A DNA stretch of 39,649 nt. It comes from an uncultured Lachnospiraceae bacterium (lineage in GTDB: Bacteria > Bacillota > Clostridia > Lachnospirales > Lachnospiraceae). Both the position numbers and the translations under genes were made by a program. The stretch lies in NCBI GenBank assembly GCA_900316805.1, contig ONEJ01000046.1, forward strand, positions 1-39,649. The letters run 5' to 3'. Below, piece after piece: positions 17,678-25,918 of the stretch (positions within the stretch are counted from its first letter, which is position 1; the number at the start of each line of letters is the position of its first letter). The notes beneath the pieces were generated by a model. That model saw only the letters and a list, made by a program, of their open reading frames with translations, had not been told where the DNA came from and ran no database searches.

Positions 17678-18697
17678 TTAATTATTTTCCTCAGAGTCCG
17701 TAATTTTTTCTTTAATGATTTCATTAATCTTCTGTTCCCGGAAAGTCACACACTGGTAAATTGAATTGGTGATTTCCCTTGCCTTGGAACTGCCGTGGGT
17801 CTTGACCACAAGACCATTCAGTCCCAGAAGCGGTGCTCCACCGTACTCGTCAGATGCGAAGGACTTTAATGTCTTCTTAAGAGCCGGCAGCGCAAGTGCT
17901 GCACCGATCTTACTCTTAGTAGTGCTCATGAGTCCACCCTTGATCACGCTGATGAGCGTGGCGCTTAAACCCTCATAGAGTTTCAGGATAACATTGCCCA
18001 CAAAGGCCTCGCACACGATGACATCTGCGCCACCGTGGGGAATTTCTCTTGCCTCAATACTTCCGACAAAATTGATATCCTTACATTCCCGAAGCAGCGG
18101 AAATGTCTCCTTCACCAGAGCATTGCCCTTCTCCTCCTCGGCACCGATATTGACGATGGCTACCCGGGGATTTTTTACACCGATGACATTTTCCATGTAG
18201 ACGGAACCCATCTTGGCGAACTGAACAAGATGCTCCGGTCTCGCATCCACATTAGCTCCGCAATCGATCAGAAGAGATCTGCCGGATTCTGTGGGAATGA
18301 TTGGTGCCAGCGGCGTTCTCTTGATTCCGCGGATACGTCCCACGATGGTCTGTCCTCCCACAAGGACTGCACCGGAGCTTCCCGCAGAAACGAAGGCATC
18401 TGCCTCCTTCTGTTTTACCATATTCATACCAACCACGATAGATGATTGTTTCTTGGTACGGATTGCCTGTACCGGAGGCTCTGCCATCTCGATCACCTCT
18501 GGTGCATCTATCACCTCGATCTGATCTGCCAGATACTGATATTTCTTCAGTTCCTCCTGTACTGCTTCCTCCTGGCCCACCAGGAATACCTTGATATCTG
18601 AACGGGAAGAGACTGCATCCACGGCGCCCTTTACGACCTCCATGGGGGCATTGTCACCACCCATCGCATCTACCACCACTTTCGTTACTGTCTGCAT
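17678..18697 (-). CDS. plsX: Phosphate acyltransferase PlsX
   Basis: 339 residues from ATG 18697, with AAGGAGG upstream; the longer frame to 18757 crosses the promoter. VVVDAMGGDNAP at the N-terminus and SAGSSGAVLVGG are typical. It makes acyl-phosphate from acyl-ACP for PlsY, the first committed step of phospholipid synthesis. It leads plsX-acpP-rnc-smc-ftsY-ilvA. A FapR-type operator was not recognised. Confidence 0.97.
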   Translation of the reverse strand: MQTVTKVVVDAMGGDNAPMEVVKGAVDAVSSRSDIKVFLVGQEEAVQEELKKYQYLADQIEVIDAPEVIEMAEPPVQAIRTKKQSSIVVGMNMVKQKEADAFVSAGSSGAVLVGGQTIVGRIRGIKRTPLAPIIPTESGRSLLIDCGANVDARPEHLVQFAKMGSVYMENVIGVKNPRVAIVNIGAEEEKGNALVKETFPLLRECKDINFVGSIEAREIPHGGADVIVCEAFVGNVILKLYEGLSATLISVIKGGLMSTTKSKIGAALALPALKKTLKSFASDEYGGAPLLGLNGLVVKTHGSSKAREITNSIYQCVTFREQKINEIIKEKITDSEENN

Positions 18698-18728
18698 ACT
18701 CGAAACCCTCCTTATGCACCTATTAGAG

Positions 18729-18757
18729 AATATACTATATCTCTTTCTATAAATCAA
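18729..18757 (-). promoter_or_regulatory. Promoter of the plsX operon
   Basis: On the minus strand, TTGATT (18752-18757), 17 bp, then TATATT (18729-18734). It lies just past the rpmF terminator, so the plsX operon can start independently. Confidence 0.55.
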
Positions 18758-18768
18758 TGTGAAATTTC

Positions 18769-18801
18769 GAAAAAAAAAGGCTTTCCTCTTCGGAAAGCCT
18801 T
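18769..18801 (-). terminator. Terminator of yceD-rpmF
   Basis: AAGGCTTTCC (18777-18786) pairs perfectly with GGAAAGCCTT (18792-18801) around a 5-nt loop. It is followed on the minus strand by nine or more T. Confidence 0.93.
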
Positions 18802-18811
18802 AATTCTGGAA

Positions 18812-18991
18812 TTAGTCCTGCGGAATGATCTCTTTCTTGTTATAAGACCCGCAGTTCTTGCATACTCTGTGAGGCATCATTAATGCACCACACTTGCTGC
18901 ACTTAACCAAAGTCGGAGCAGACATTTTCCAGTTTGCTCTTCTCTTATCTCTTCTACCCTTAGAAGATTTATTCTTTGGACAAATTGACAT
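18812..18991 (-). CDS. rpmF: 50S ribosomal protein L32
   Basis: 59 residues from ATG 18991, behind AAGGAGGTG, which overlaps the end of yceD. The C-terminal zinc ribbon is complete (CSKCG...CKNCG), the zinc-binding form. It directly follows yceD, the usual pair. Confidence 0.97.
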   Translation of the reverse strand: MSICPKNKSSKGRRDKRRANWKMSAPTLVKCSKCGALMMPHRVCKNCGSYNKKEIIPQD

Positions 18992-18995
18992 TTGT

Positions 18996-19520
18996 TTACA
19001 CCTCCTTAAACTTGTTAAATATATCCTGGATCGCGGCCATTCTTGGATCAAGTTCTGTTTTCTGGCAACTGCAGGCTCCCTTATTCAAGTTCATCCCGCA
19101 GACTTTACAAATTCCCTTGCAATCTTCCCTGCACAGAACTCTCATTGGCCAGTTCACCAAAAGCTCGGCGTAGACAAGTTTGTCCACGTCCAATACAAAT
19201 CCAATCAGGTAATCCACTTGTTCCATATCTTCATCCACAAGCTGCTCCTCTTCAATGCGTAGCTTCTTGTCAATGTCGAAATGGATCGGTGTCGGAACAT
19301 CCTCCAGACACCTGCCGCACGGAATCAGCACCTCAAGATCCACCGTGCCTGTAATCAGTACCGCCGCATTCTCCTCATTGCGGATATGAAGCTTTACCGG
19401 TGCTTTCTTCGTGATTGGGAAATCACCCAGGCGGGATACAAAAGATGTCAGGGAAATCTCTGCTTCTTCTGTCAGTTCCCGGTTTATGGACTTTGCAATC
19501 ATTGAAATATCAATATTCAC
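18996..19520 (-). CDS. yceD: YceD-family (DUF177) protein
   Basis: 174 residues. It has the DUF177 layout: a beta-rich N-terminus, an IPCGRCLEDV motif (about residue 75), a mid-domain with aspartates, and a C-terminal cysteine cluster (CREDCKGICKVCG, then CSC). The family is linked to 23S rRNA accumulation and is nearly always next to rpmF, as here. Its stop overlaps the rpmF ribosome site, so the two are coupled. A consensus promoter lies at 19547-19575. Confidence 0.93.
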   Translation of the reverse strand: MNIDISMIAKSINRELTEEAEISLTSFVSRLGDFPITKKAPVKLHIRNEENAAVLITGTVDLEVLIPCGRCLEDVPTPIHFDIDKKLRIEEEQLVDEDMEQVDYLIGFVLDVDKLVYAELLVNWPMRVLCREDCKGICKVCGMNLNKGACSCQKTELDPRMAAIQDIFNKFKEV

Positions 19521-19546
19521 AGCATTCTCCTAATCACACTTTACCA

Positions 19547-19575
19547 ATTATACATATGCACTTCTCGTTTGTCAA
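19547..19575 (-). promoter_or_regulatory. Consensus promoter of yceD-rpmF
   Basis: On the minus strand, TTGACA (19570-19575), 17 bp, TATAAT (19547-19552): both hexamers perfect. It starts within 30 bp of the ackA stop codon. Confidence 0.88.
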
Positions 19576-19600
19576 CAAGAAGTTGAAAAAATAAGTAATG

Positions 19601-20791
19601 TTATTTCACAAGTGCCACAGTCTCACGGCAGATTGCCAGCTCCTCGTTGGTTGGGATCACACATACCGTTACTTTGGAATCCGGTGTGGAAATGACTCTT
19701 TCCTCGCCGCGTACCTTATTGGCTTCTGCATCCAGGGTGATTCCCAGGTATCCAAGATAAGCCAGAATCTTCTCACGGATAAAGGAAGTATTCTCTCCGA
19801 TTCCGGCGGTAAATGCGATGGCATCCACACCATTCATGGCTGCCACATAGGACCCGATATATTTCGCCACGCGGTAAGCAAACACCTCGCAGGCATCAAT
19901 GGCTCTTGGATTTCCCTCATTGTAAGCAGCCTCCAGATCACGGAAATCGCTGGATACGCCGGAAAGTCCCTCAACGCCTGACTTCTTATTAAGAACATTC
20001 ACCACTCCATCGATGTCAAGGTTTTCTTTCTTTGCAATGTACTCCATAATAGCCGGATCAATATCTCCGGAACGGGTTCCCATTACCAGACCCTCAAGAG
20101 GAGTCAGACCCATGGAGGTATCCACACACGCCCCATTTAAAACAGCACTGATAGATGCACCATTTCCCAGATGGGCCACAATGATTTTGGAATTGTTCAG
20201 ATCCATTCCCAAAAACTTCGCACAGGCCTTGGATACAAAACTGTGGCTGGTTCCGTGGAAGCCGTATCTTCTTACCTTATATTTCTCATAATATTCATAG
20301 GGGAGTCCGTACAGATATGCCTTTCTCGGCATGGTCTGATGGAACGCTGTATCAAATACTCCTACCATGGGCACATTAGGCATCAGTTCCTGGCAGGCAC
20401 GGATTCCGATCAGGTTTGCCGGGTTGTGTAACGGAGCCAGATCATTGCACTCCTCAACCTTTGCAAGCACTTCCTCATTTAATACAACAGATGCAGAGAA
20501 TTTCTCACCTCCGTGTACCACACGGTGTCCCACTGCATCAATCTCGCTTAAGTCAGCCACTGCACCGGTCTTCGGATTATGCAGCGCATCGAGAACCATC
20601 TGGATTGCCTCTTTGTGGGTCGGCATCGGAGCCTCTGTAATTTCCTTGTCCAGCCCCTCCTTCTGGTATACCAGTCTTCCGTCGATTCCAATTCTCTCAC
20701 ATAAGCCCTTGGCAAGCACCTCTTCTGAATCAGAATTGATCAGCTGGTACTTCAGGGAAGAGCTTCCGCAGTTAATCACTAATACGTTCAT
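19601..20791 (-). CDS. ackA: Acetate kinase
   Basis: 396 residues from ATG 20791, behind AAGGGAG. Family signatures are complete: [63 protein letters not shown] and [10 protein letters not shown]. It makes ATP from acetyl phosphate at the end of fermentation. The usual partner pta is not adjacent. No terminator was found after it. Its divergent neighbour, across a repeat-rich spacer, is tmcAL, which consumes acetate. Confidence 0.98.
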   Translation of the reverse strand: MNVLVINCGSSSLKYQLINSDSEEVLAKGLCERIGIDGRLVYQKEGLDKEITEAPMPTHKEAIQMVLDALHNPKTGAVADLSEIDAVGHRVVHGGEKFSASVVLNEEVLAKVEECNDLAPLHNPANLIGIRACQELMPNVPMVGVFDTAFHQTMPRKAYLYGLPYEYYEKYKVRRYGFHGTSHSFVSKACAKFLGMDLNNSKIIVAHLGNGASISAVLNGACVDTSMGLTPLEGLVMGTRSGDIDPAIMEYIAKKENLDIDGVVNVLNKKSGVEGLSGVSSDFRDLEAAYNEGNPRAIDACEVFAYRVAKYIGSYVAAMNGVDAIAFTAGIGENTSFIREKILAYLGYLGITLDAEANKVRGEERVISTPDSKVTVCVIPTNEELAICRETVALVK

Positions 20792-20950
20792 TTGAATTCT
20801 CCCTTTTGCTTTATATTTTATTCTGTTCACACAGCATCTCCTGGTAACTCTTCTTCCGCTCTCCCGTATCCGATACAACGTCAATTAATTATTATTCACG
20901 GTACCTAAGATGCAGCAACGTCCATTTCACTCAGAATCGCTACCTTTTTT

Positions 20951-20979
20951 ATTATAAACACAATTTCATCGGCATACAA
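20951..20979 (-). promoter_or_regulatory. Promoter of ackA
   Basis: On the minus strand, TTGTAT (20974-20979), 17 bp, TATAAT (20951-20956). It gives a leader of about 150 nt. Confidence 0.55.
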
Positions 20980-21076
20980 GTAGAAATCTTTCTAAATGTA
21001 TGTTAATCTTTAGAATAAAGAAAAAGGGATCGGAGAATGAATCGGAAAATGAATCGAGGAATTATTTGATTTAGGT

Positions 21077-21252
21077 GGGCGCTGAAACATACTTTTCCGC
21101 CATGCGCCCAAAATTCTTCCTTCCATGACTTGAGGCACGAACATTTTGGGCGCATGGAAAAAAAGTCCTCGAAAGCGCCCAAAATATAACACAAATGGAG
21201 GTTTGTACTGTTGTGGCATGGGCGTATACAAAATAAACTACCTTCACCGCCC
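21077..21252. repeat. Tandem array A: three GGGCG-N23-CGCCC modules
   Basis: Modules at 21077-21109, 21148-21180 and 21220-21252, each exactly 33 nt with GGGCG/CGCCC ends, spaced 71 and 72 bp. The first two extend to GGGCGC/GCGCCC. The second is bounded by ATTTTGGGCGC and GCGCCCAAAAT (11-bp pairs). The right end of module 1 and left end of module 2 also form a 15-bp perfect inverted repeat (21100-21114 with 21143-21157). Confidence 0.8.
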
Positions 21253-21271
21253 ATTTTTCGTATAATCATTA

Positions 21272-21379
21272 AATTAAGGACTAAAACTTCCCACATGGAT
21301 TTCCCAGCGGTCCCCGGAGAATCCGGGTGGCAGGCGGGGGTCGCTGGGAAATCCATGTGGGAAGTTTGAATTAAGGACT
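21272..21379. mobile_element. MITE-like hairpin with flanking 11-bp direct repeats
   Basis: Perfect 26-bp inverted arms (21284-21309 and 21342-21367) enclose 32 bp that contain a second small hairpin (CCCGGA-GAA-TCCGGG). Identical 11-bp direct repeats AATTAAGGACT lie just outside (21272-21282 and 21369-21379), as expected for a target duplication. No coding capacity. A purely structural RNA element is the alternative. Confidence 0.6.
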
Positions 21380-21465
21380 TATAGAAGTCCCCGTACAACG
21401 GACATTGAACTTTTACAATTTACGCTTGCATTATAAGATTTGTAACAACGACTTCTGACCCCAGC

Positions 21466-21507
21466 AGTGTTTACTCAGCATTGTCTACTCAATAGTGTCT
21501 ACTCAAC
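21466..21507. repeat. Three tandem copies of a 14-bp unit
   Basis: AGTGTTTACTCAGC, ATTGTCTACTCAAT and AGTGTCTACTCAAC follow one another without gaps; TACTCA is invariant. The last copy also forms AATAGTG/CACTATT pairs with its surroundings. Confidence 0.65.
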
Positions 21508-21571
21508 ACTATTTATGAATAAATATCGTCGATATATATCGTGAGCCGAGGTCGTAAACATATATCGTAAC

Positions 21572-21848
21572 ATATATCTCATGCACAATTGTTCCGCGCC
21601 ACCCGTTTCACAGATTAAATTGATTTTCTATAGGTAGTTCGTGGGTATATAGAGATTTTTTCTTCTTCACTACCCATTTTCCAGATCCGATTGAAGGCTC
21701 ACGGAAAGGTGATGGATATATAGGGATTTTCATCCTCTATACCACTTTTCCAAATCTGGAGGCTTGCAGAATGGCAATAGGTATACAGCGGGAGAATGCA
21801 GAGTAAATAATTGTTTTTTACCGCTGTACATGTATCACAGATTAAATT
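21572..21848. repeat. Tandem array B: diverged modules with altered stems
   Basis: A clear module at 21643-21675 is again 33 nt but ends GGGTA/TACCC instead of GGGCG/CGCCC. A diverged copy starts 71 bp later (21714, GGATATATAG to ATACC). A half module ends 71 bp earlier (CCC at 21602-21604). A further hairpin with stem TACAGCGG/CCGCTGTA lies at 21784-21828. Spacers share CAGATxxxATTGA-like and GGAGGCT-like strings, and TCACAGATTAAATT occurs at both ends (21608-21621 and 21835-21848). Confidence 0.6.
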
Positions 21849-21962
21849 CCAGCCTTTATAAAAAACCACAGGCAGATAGATCATAACCTTCGGATAAAAG
21901 GAAATTAACAATTAAGAAATACGTATTACAAAATTGTAAAACACATGGGAGGACATCCGGCA

Positions 21963-23327
21963 ATGAAAATCGCAGGCGTGATTGCAGAATATAACCCCTT
22001 TCACAACGGGCATAAATATCAATTGGATAGAATAAGAGAAGAAACAGGTGCCGACTACATCATCATTGCCATGAGTGGAGATTTTTTGCAGCGGGGAGTC
22101 CCTGCCATGACAGACAAATACCGCCGGACACAGATGGCGCTGTCTGAGGGAGCAGATCTGGTTCTGGAACTTCCTTCCACATATGCCACCGCTTCTGCAG
22201 AACTCTTTGCAAGGGGTGGAGTGAACCTGTTGGCATCTACCGGCGTTGTAGATGTTCTTTGCTATGGCTGCGAAACAAACCAGCCGAAACTGATGAACGA
22301 GCTCGTTTCACTGCTGACAGAAGAATCACCGGAATATCAGGAACGACTTCGCGCCCATCTGGCAGCAGGAGTCCCCTTCCCCACAGCAAGAGCCAAAGCC
22401 CTGAGTTTCCTATTATCTGAAAAATCACACATTGCTGAGATTCCCGAAAAAAAATCAAGTTGCTCCGGGGCAGCCCGGGAGATGACCGGAAAAGCATGGA
22501 ATATCACCGGCGAAGCCTTAGAAAAATTCCTTGCCGCCCCCAACAATATACTGGCTCTGGAATACGAAAAAGCCCTGGCTCTCCTTCCTGACAGTATTTC
22601 CCGCAAACCGGTGTCCCATCCGATTCTTAGGGTAGGCGGCGGCTACCACAGCAGGGAACTATTCCCCAATTATGCAAATGCTTCCACCACCGCATTCGCA
22701 TCAGCCACCGCCATCCGGGCTGCTCTGGAAACCTGTCATAGCGCAGAAGAGATAAACGAAAAATTAGCCGGATCCGTGCCGCCTTCCGTCCTTTCCATGC
22801 TCTGCGATGCTTTTGACCGGCAGGCGCTGCTGAAGGAGGATGATTTCTCAATAGCCCTTTATACCAGACTCTGGAGTTTCCGGGAAAGAGGATACGAATC
22901 CTTCGTGGACTGCAGCAGAGAGCTGTCCAATAAAATTCAAAATCACCTGAATGAATTCGTAAGCTTCACACAATTTGCAGAATTGCTCAAAAGCCGGGAG
23001 GTCACCTACACCAGAGTCTGCCGGGTTCTGACCCACATCATGCTGGGAATCATCCGTAAGAACCTGACCGCGGCCTCCCCTGTTCCGTATCTGCGGGTAC
23101 TGGGCTTTCGGAAAAGCGCAGCCCCACTGCTTTCTGCCATAAAAAAAGAAGCATCCGTCCCCCTGATCACCAAGGTTTCCGATGCTTCCCGTGTTCTTTC
23201 TGATGAGGCTTTTGCCATGCTTCAGCAGGACATCCGCTGCGCGGATCTCTATCGGACCATTGCATCCATCCGATGCCGCCAGCAGCTTTCCAACGAGTTT
23301 TCTCATGGACTGGTCATAATTCCATAA
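21963..23327 (+). CDS. tmcAL: tRNA(Met) cytidine acetate ligase TmcAL
   Basis: 454 residues from ATG 21963, behind GGGAGG; the ATG six codons upstream precedes that site. The nucleotidyltransferase core is intact: AGVIAEYNPFHNGH (HxGH-type motif), MSGDFLQRG, and ADLVLELP. It acetylates the wobble cytidine of elongator tRNA-Met using acetate and ATP (formerly YlbM/DUF795). It faces away from ackA, whose product interconverts acetate and acetyl phosphate. Its last 14 bp overlap the end of aroB tail to tail. Confidence 0.93.
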   Translation: MKIAGVIAEYNPFHNGHKYQLDRIREETGADYIIIAMSGDFLQRGVPAMTDKYRRTQMALSEGADLVLELPSTYATASAELFARGGVNLLASTGVVDVLCYGCETNQPKLMNELVSLLTEESPEYQERLRAHLAAGVPFPTARAKALSFLLSEKSHIAEIPEKKSSCSGAAREMTGKAWNITGEALEKFLAAPNNILALEYEKALALLPDSISRKPVSHPILRVGGGYHSRELFPNYANASTTAFASATAIRAALETCHSAEEINEKLAGSVPPSVLSMLCDAFDRQALLKEDDFSIALYTRLWSFRERGYESFVDCSRELSNKIQNHLNEFVSFTQFAELLKSREVTYTRVCRVLTHIMLGIIRKNLTAASPVPYLRVLGFRKSAAPLLSAIKKEASVPLITKVSDASRVLSDEAFAMLQQDIRCADLYRTIASIRCRQQLSNEFSHGLVIIP

Positions 23328-24426
23328 TAATCTCTCTGGCCAGTTCCTCCCCGATAGGCTTTGCAAAAACTCCCGGAGCGAATTCTATCACGTCCCCGAT
23401 TCCCTTCTGCAGCACAAAACGCAGCTTGCCGTCACGGACTTTTTTGTCGGTGTAAAGCTTTTTTACCAATGCCTCCCGGTCGATGTAGGAAGGAATGGTG
23501 GTAGGAAGTCCTGCACGGGCATACAGTCTTGTCACCCGCTCTGCCTCCTCCTCAGACATATAGCCAAGTCTCGCAGACAGCAGCACCTGGGCTGCCATGC
23601 CGATGGAGAGAGCCTCTCCGTGCAGAAGCTTGTAATCGCTGACGGTCTCAATGGCCCGGCCCACAGTGTGTCCCAGATTCAAGACCTCCCGCAGACCACT
23701 CTCCCGCTCATCCTGCATCACCACATTGTATTTGATCTTACAGTTATTTTCTGCTATGTATTCACAGGCAAACCGATCGTAGGAAAGGATATCCTCCAGA
23801 TTTTCCTCGATAAATTCAAACATATCCAGACTGGCAAGGCAGGCATGCTTAATGGTTTCTGCCAGACCGCTTCTCGTCTGCCGCCCAGGAAGTGTCTTCC
23901 AGGCATCGATGTCGATATAAACCTTTTTGGGCTGATTGAAAAGACCAATCAGATTCGTAGCCAGCGGCGTGTCAACTGCCGTCTTTCCACCCACAGAAGC
24001 ATCTGCCGCCGCAAGAAGCGTGGTGGCATAATTGATGAAGGGAACCCCTCTTCCGAAGGTACCCGCTACAAACCCTGCCAGGTCCGTTACCACACCGCCG
24101 CCCACAGCGATGATCCCACAGTCTCTGCGATAGCCCTTTTCCAGCATGGCATCCTCAATTTTGGCCTTCGTCTGTCTGGTCTTACTCTTCTCTCCTGCCG
24201 GAAATACGAAGAGTTCCGCCTTAAAGCCCTCTGCCAGCAGTCTCTCACAAATTGGCTTTGCATACAGATCACACACATTGGTGTCCGTGATCAGCGCCAG
24301 CTTCCTGATCTTCCCCAGAAGTCCGGTGTCCAGGTCCTCCACCAGCTGATCGATCAGCCCATGGCCGATCTCTATCTCGTAGCTGTCATCCACAACCTTT
24401 TTCAGTTCTACATTAAATACACTCAC
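23314..24426 (-). CDS. aroB: 3-dehydroquinate synthase
   Basis: 370 residues from GTG 24426, four bases after AGAGGTGA. NAD-binding GGGVVTDLAGFVAGTFGRG, the active-site stretch TLLAAADASVGGKTAVD, and metal/substrate region NLGHTVGRAIE are all present. It makes the first ring of the shikimate pathway. It is the last gene of glnS-DUF2225-rnhA-aroB; the other aro genes are elsewhere. Converges on tmcAL with a 14-bp 3' overlap and no terminator between. Confidence 0.96.
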   Translation of the reverse strand: MSVFNVELKKVVDDSYEIEIGHGLIDQLVEDLDTGLLGKIRKLALITDTNVCDLYAKPICERLLAEGFKAELFVFPAGEKSKTRQTKAKIEDAMLEKGYRRDCGIIAVGGGVVTDLAGFVAGTFGRGVPFINYATTLLAAADASVGGKTAVDTPLATNLIGLFNQPKKVYIDIDAWKTLPGRQTRSGLAETIKHACLASLDMFEFIEENLEDILSYDRFACEYIAENNCKIKYNVVMQDERESGLREVLNLGHTVGRAIETVSDYKLLHGEALSIGMAAQVLLSARLGYMSEEEAERVTRLYARAGLPTTIPSYIDREALVKKLYTDKKVRDGKLRFVLQKGIGDVIEFAPGVFAKPIGEELAREIIMEL

Positions 24427-24436
24427 TCTGTCACCT

Positions 24437-25024
24437 CTATTCAATGCCGGCAGCCTGCTTCGCCAGCCGGTCTGCCTCCTCATTGCCTTCCACGCCGGAA
24501 TGTCCCTTTACCTTCACAAAATGAAGCATCAGCCGGTCCTTGATGGACTGCACGTAATCATAATAGGCAATGGTTCCTTCCTTATTTCTCTTCCAGCTTC
24601 CTGTGGCCCACATCTCAATTCCCATATAATCGTAGTATACGGTAAGTTCCGGCAGCCCCAGCGAAACCGCAAGCCCCATGGCCTTCATGCTCCCAAGGAT
24701 TTCCCCGGCCACATTTCGCATGGCAGCCATGGCCGGATCATTACCGGAGCCCTGAAGCTCATAACGCTTTCCACCGGCCATCAGAAACCCGCCATAGCCG
24801 TATACGGATGTAACGGCATTAAAGGAGCCATCCACAAAGGCATAATTCTCCGGTTCTTCCTTCGGATAACTGCTGCCCCCTATAAACTGCAGAGCCTCTT
24901 CCTTCGATGCAAAACTCTTGTACTCAGCTCCCGGATATCCCAAAACCACCTGTTTGCACTGGTCCCAGGTGTCGAAAACTCCCGTTTTTTTTCCTTTGCG
25001 GACTGCATAGTATTTTTTCGCCAT
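24437..25024 (-). CDS. rnhA: Ribonuclease H1 with hybrid-binding N-terminal domain
   Basis: 195 residues from ATG 25024, with GGGAGAAA upstream. Residues 1-48 are the RNase H1 N-terminal (viroplasmin/HBD) domain (KYYAVRKGKKTGVFDTW). The catalytic domain starts at FVDGSFN, with a Glu in the following helix, VYYDYMG, and GHSGVEGNEEADRLA, giving the DEDD set. It removes RNA from RNA-DNA hybrids. It lies 14 bp after the DUF2225 gene and 10 bp before aroB. Confidence 0.92.
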   Translation of the reverse strand: MAKKYYAVRKGKKTGVFDTWDQCKQVVLGYPGAEYKSFASKEEALQFIGGSSYPKEEPENYAFVDGSFNAVTSVYGYGGFLMAGGKRYELQGSGNDPAMAAMRNVAGEILGSMKAMGLAVSLGLPELTVYYDYMGIEMWATGSWKRNKEGTIAYYDYVQSIKDRLMLHFVKVKGHSGVEGNEEADRLAKQAAGIE

Positions 25025-25038
25025 ATCCGTTTCTCCCA

Positions 25039-25902
25039 TCAGGAATTTCCACTATGGATTCTTGCAATAATTTCTTCCTTCAGATCCCTCGCCCGATCCT
25101 TCACCTTCGCAGAGGCTGTGCGGGACACAAGGATGCCTGACACCAGCCTTGATGCAATATCTGTCCGGTCCAGACGAAAGGCCATATTGGCAAGAAGAAT
25201 GTTCATGGTGCTTTCATCCATGCCGCACATGGGAAAAGTCTCTGTGCCTACGGCCTTCATAAAGCCCTCCATGGCCTGCTCATAGTATAAACGCTCCTCC
25301 CTGCGGCAGGATTCTAACAGTTCCTCATCCGTCAGTCCGTCATCTCCCAGTGTTTCGATCCACCCCCTGTAAACCCAGGACAATTTCAGGCAGATATAAG
25401 CCTTCTCGCTGATCCTTCCCTTCTTGATCACAGCATTAAAAAGCGCCAGCTTATAGCGTTCCACCGCCTGCTCATAGGAGCAAACGGTTTCCGTCTTCGG
25501 ATTGCTCTCCGGCTTAAAGTGGCTGCAGACCCCTTCCTTTACCAGGCGGATCTGACCGGCGGTAATATTGGTAAAATAGCGGTTCAACGCCGTATATCCG
25601 CAATGGGGACAGGAGATCACATCATATTTACCGGTATCAATCGATTGAAACCTCGGCCGCAGATCGAAATCAGAATCCAGTCTGTGGAGCCTGCCATTTT
25701 TCACAGACAGCACAAAAAAGGACTTCCCGCAGACCGGACAGTGCACGGTGCGGTTCAAAAGGTATTCTGTTTCCCCGTGCTCTGTCTTCTCTTCAGCGTT
25801 CACTTCCGCAGCTTTGCTTCTGCCATTTTCACTCTTCTCCGAGAAAATGTCATCGGTATCCAGCTGCAGACCGAATTTTTCTAACCCCTCAAATAAATTC
25901 AT
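25039..25902 (-). CDS. DUF2225 family zinc-cluster protein
   Basis: 287 residues from ATG 25902, behind GGGAGAAG. After a low-complexity leader (1-50) come two paired-cysteine motifs, HCPVCGKSF (about 54-62) and SCPHCGYTALNRYF (about 97-110), probably one zinc site. A helical, TPR-like C-terminus follows. This arrangement is DUF2225, of unknown role. It sits between glnS and rnhA. Confidence 0.85.
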   Translation of the reverse strand: MNLFEGLEKFGLQLDTDDIFSEKSENGRSKAAEVNAEEKTEHGETEYLLNRTVHCPVCGKSFFVLSVKNGRLHRLDSDFDLRPRFQSIDTGKYDVISCPHCGYTALNRYFTNITAGQIRLVKEGVCSHFKPESNPKTETVCSYEQAVERYKLALFNAVIKKGRISEKAYICLKLSWVYRGWIETLGDDGLTDEELLESCRREERLYYEQAMEGFMKAVGTETFPMCGMDESTMNILLANMAFRLDRTDIASRLVSGILVSRTASAKVKDRARDLKEEIIARIHSGNS

Positions 25903-25918
25903 ATGCTTCTCCCTCAGT

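Larger units (their letters stand above)
20980..21962. other. Repeat-packed spacer between ackA and tmcAL
   Basis: About 1 kb without a supported gene. Four distinct structures are listed separately: two arrays of the 33-nt inverted-repeat module, a hairpin with flanking direct repeats, and a 14-bp triplicate. Short frames here (for example 21003-21398 minus) have no ribosome site and simply read through the repeats. No clear tmcAL promoter was found. Confidence 0.7.

Noticed and set aside
21003-21398. 131-codon minus-strand frame in the ackA-tmcAL spacer
   Set aside because: It reads across array A and the hairpin; no ribosome site and no protein-like pattern.
21077-21852. CRISPR-like regular spacing
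   Set aside because: The repeated modules vary inside and the spacers are partly conserved, the reverse of CRISPR. No cas gene lies nearby.
23620-24543. 307-codon plus-strand open frame
   Set aside because: Antisense to aroB and rnhA, without start signals.
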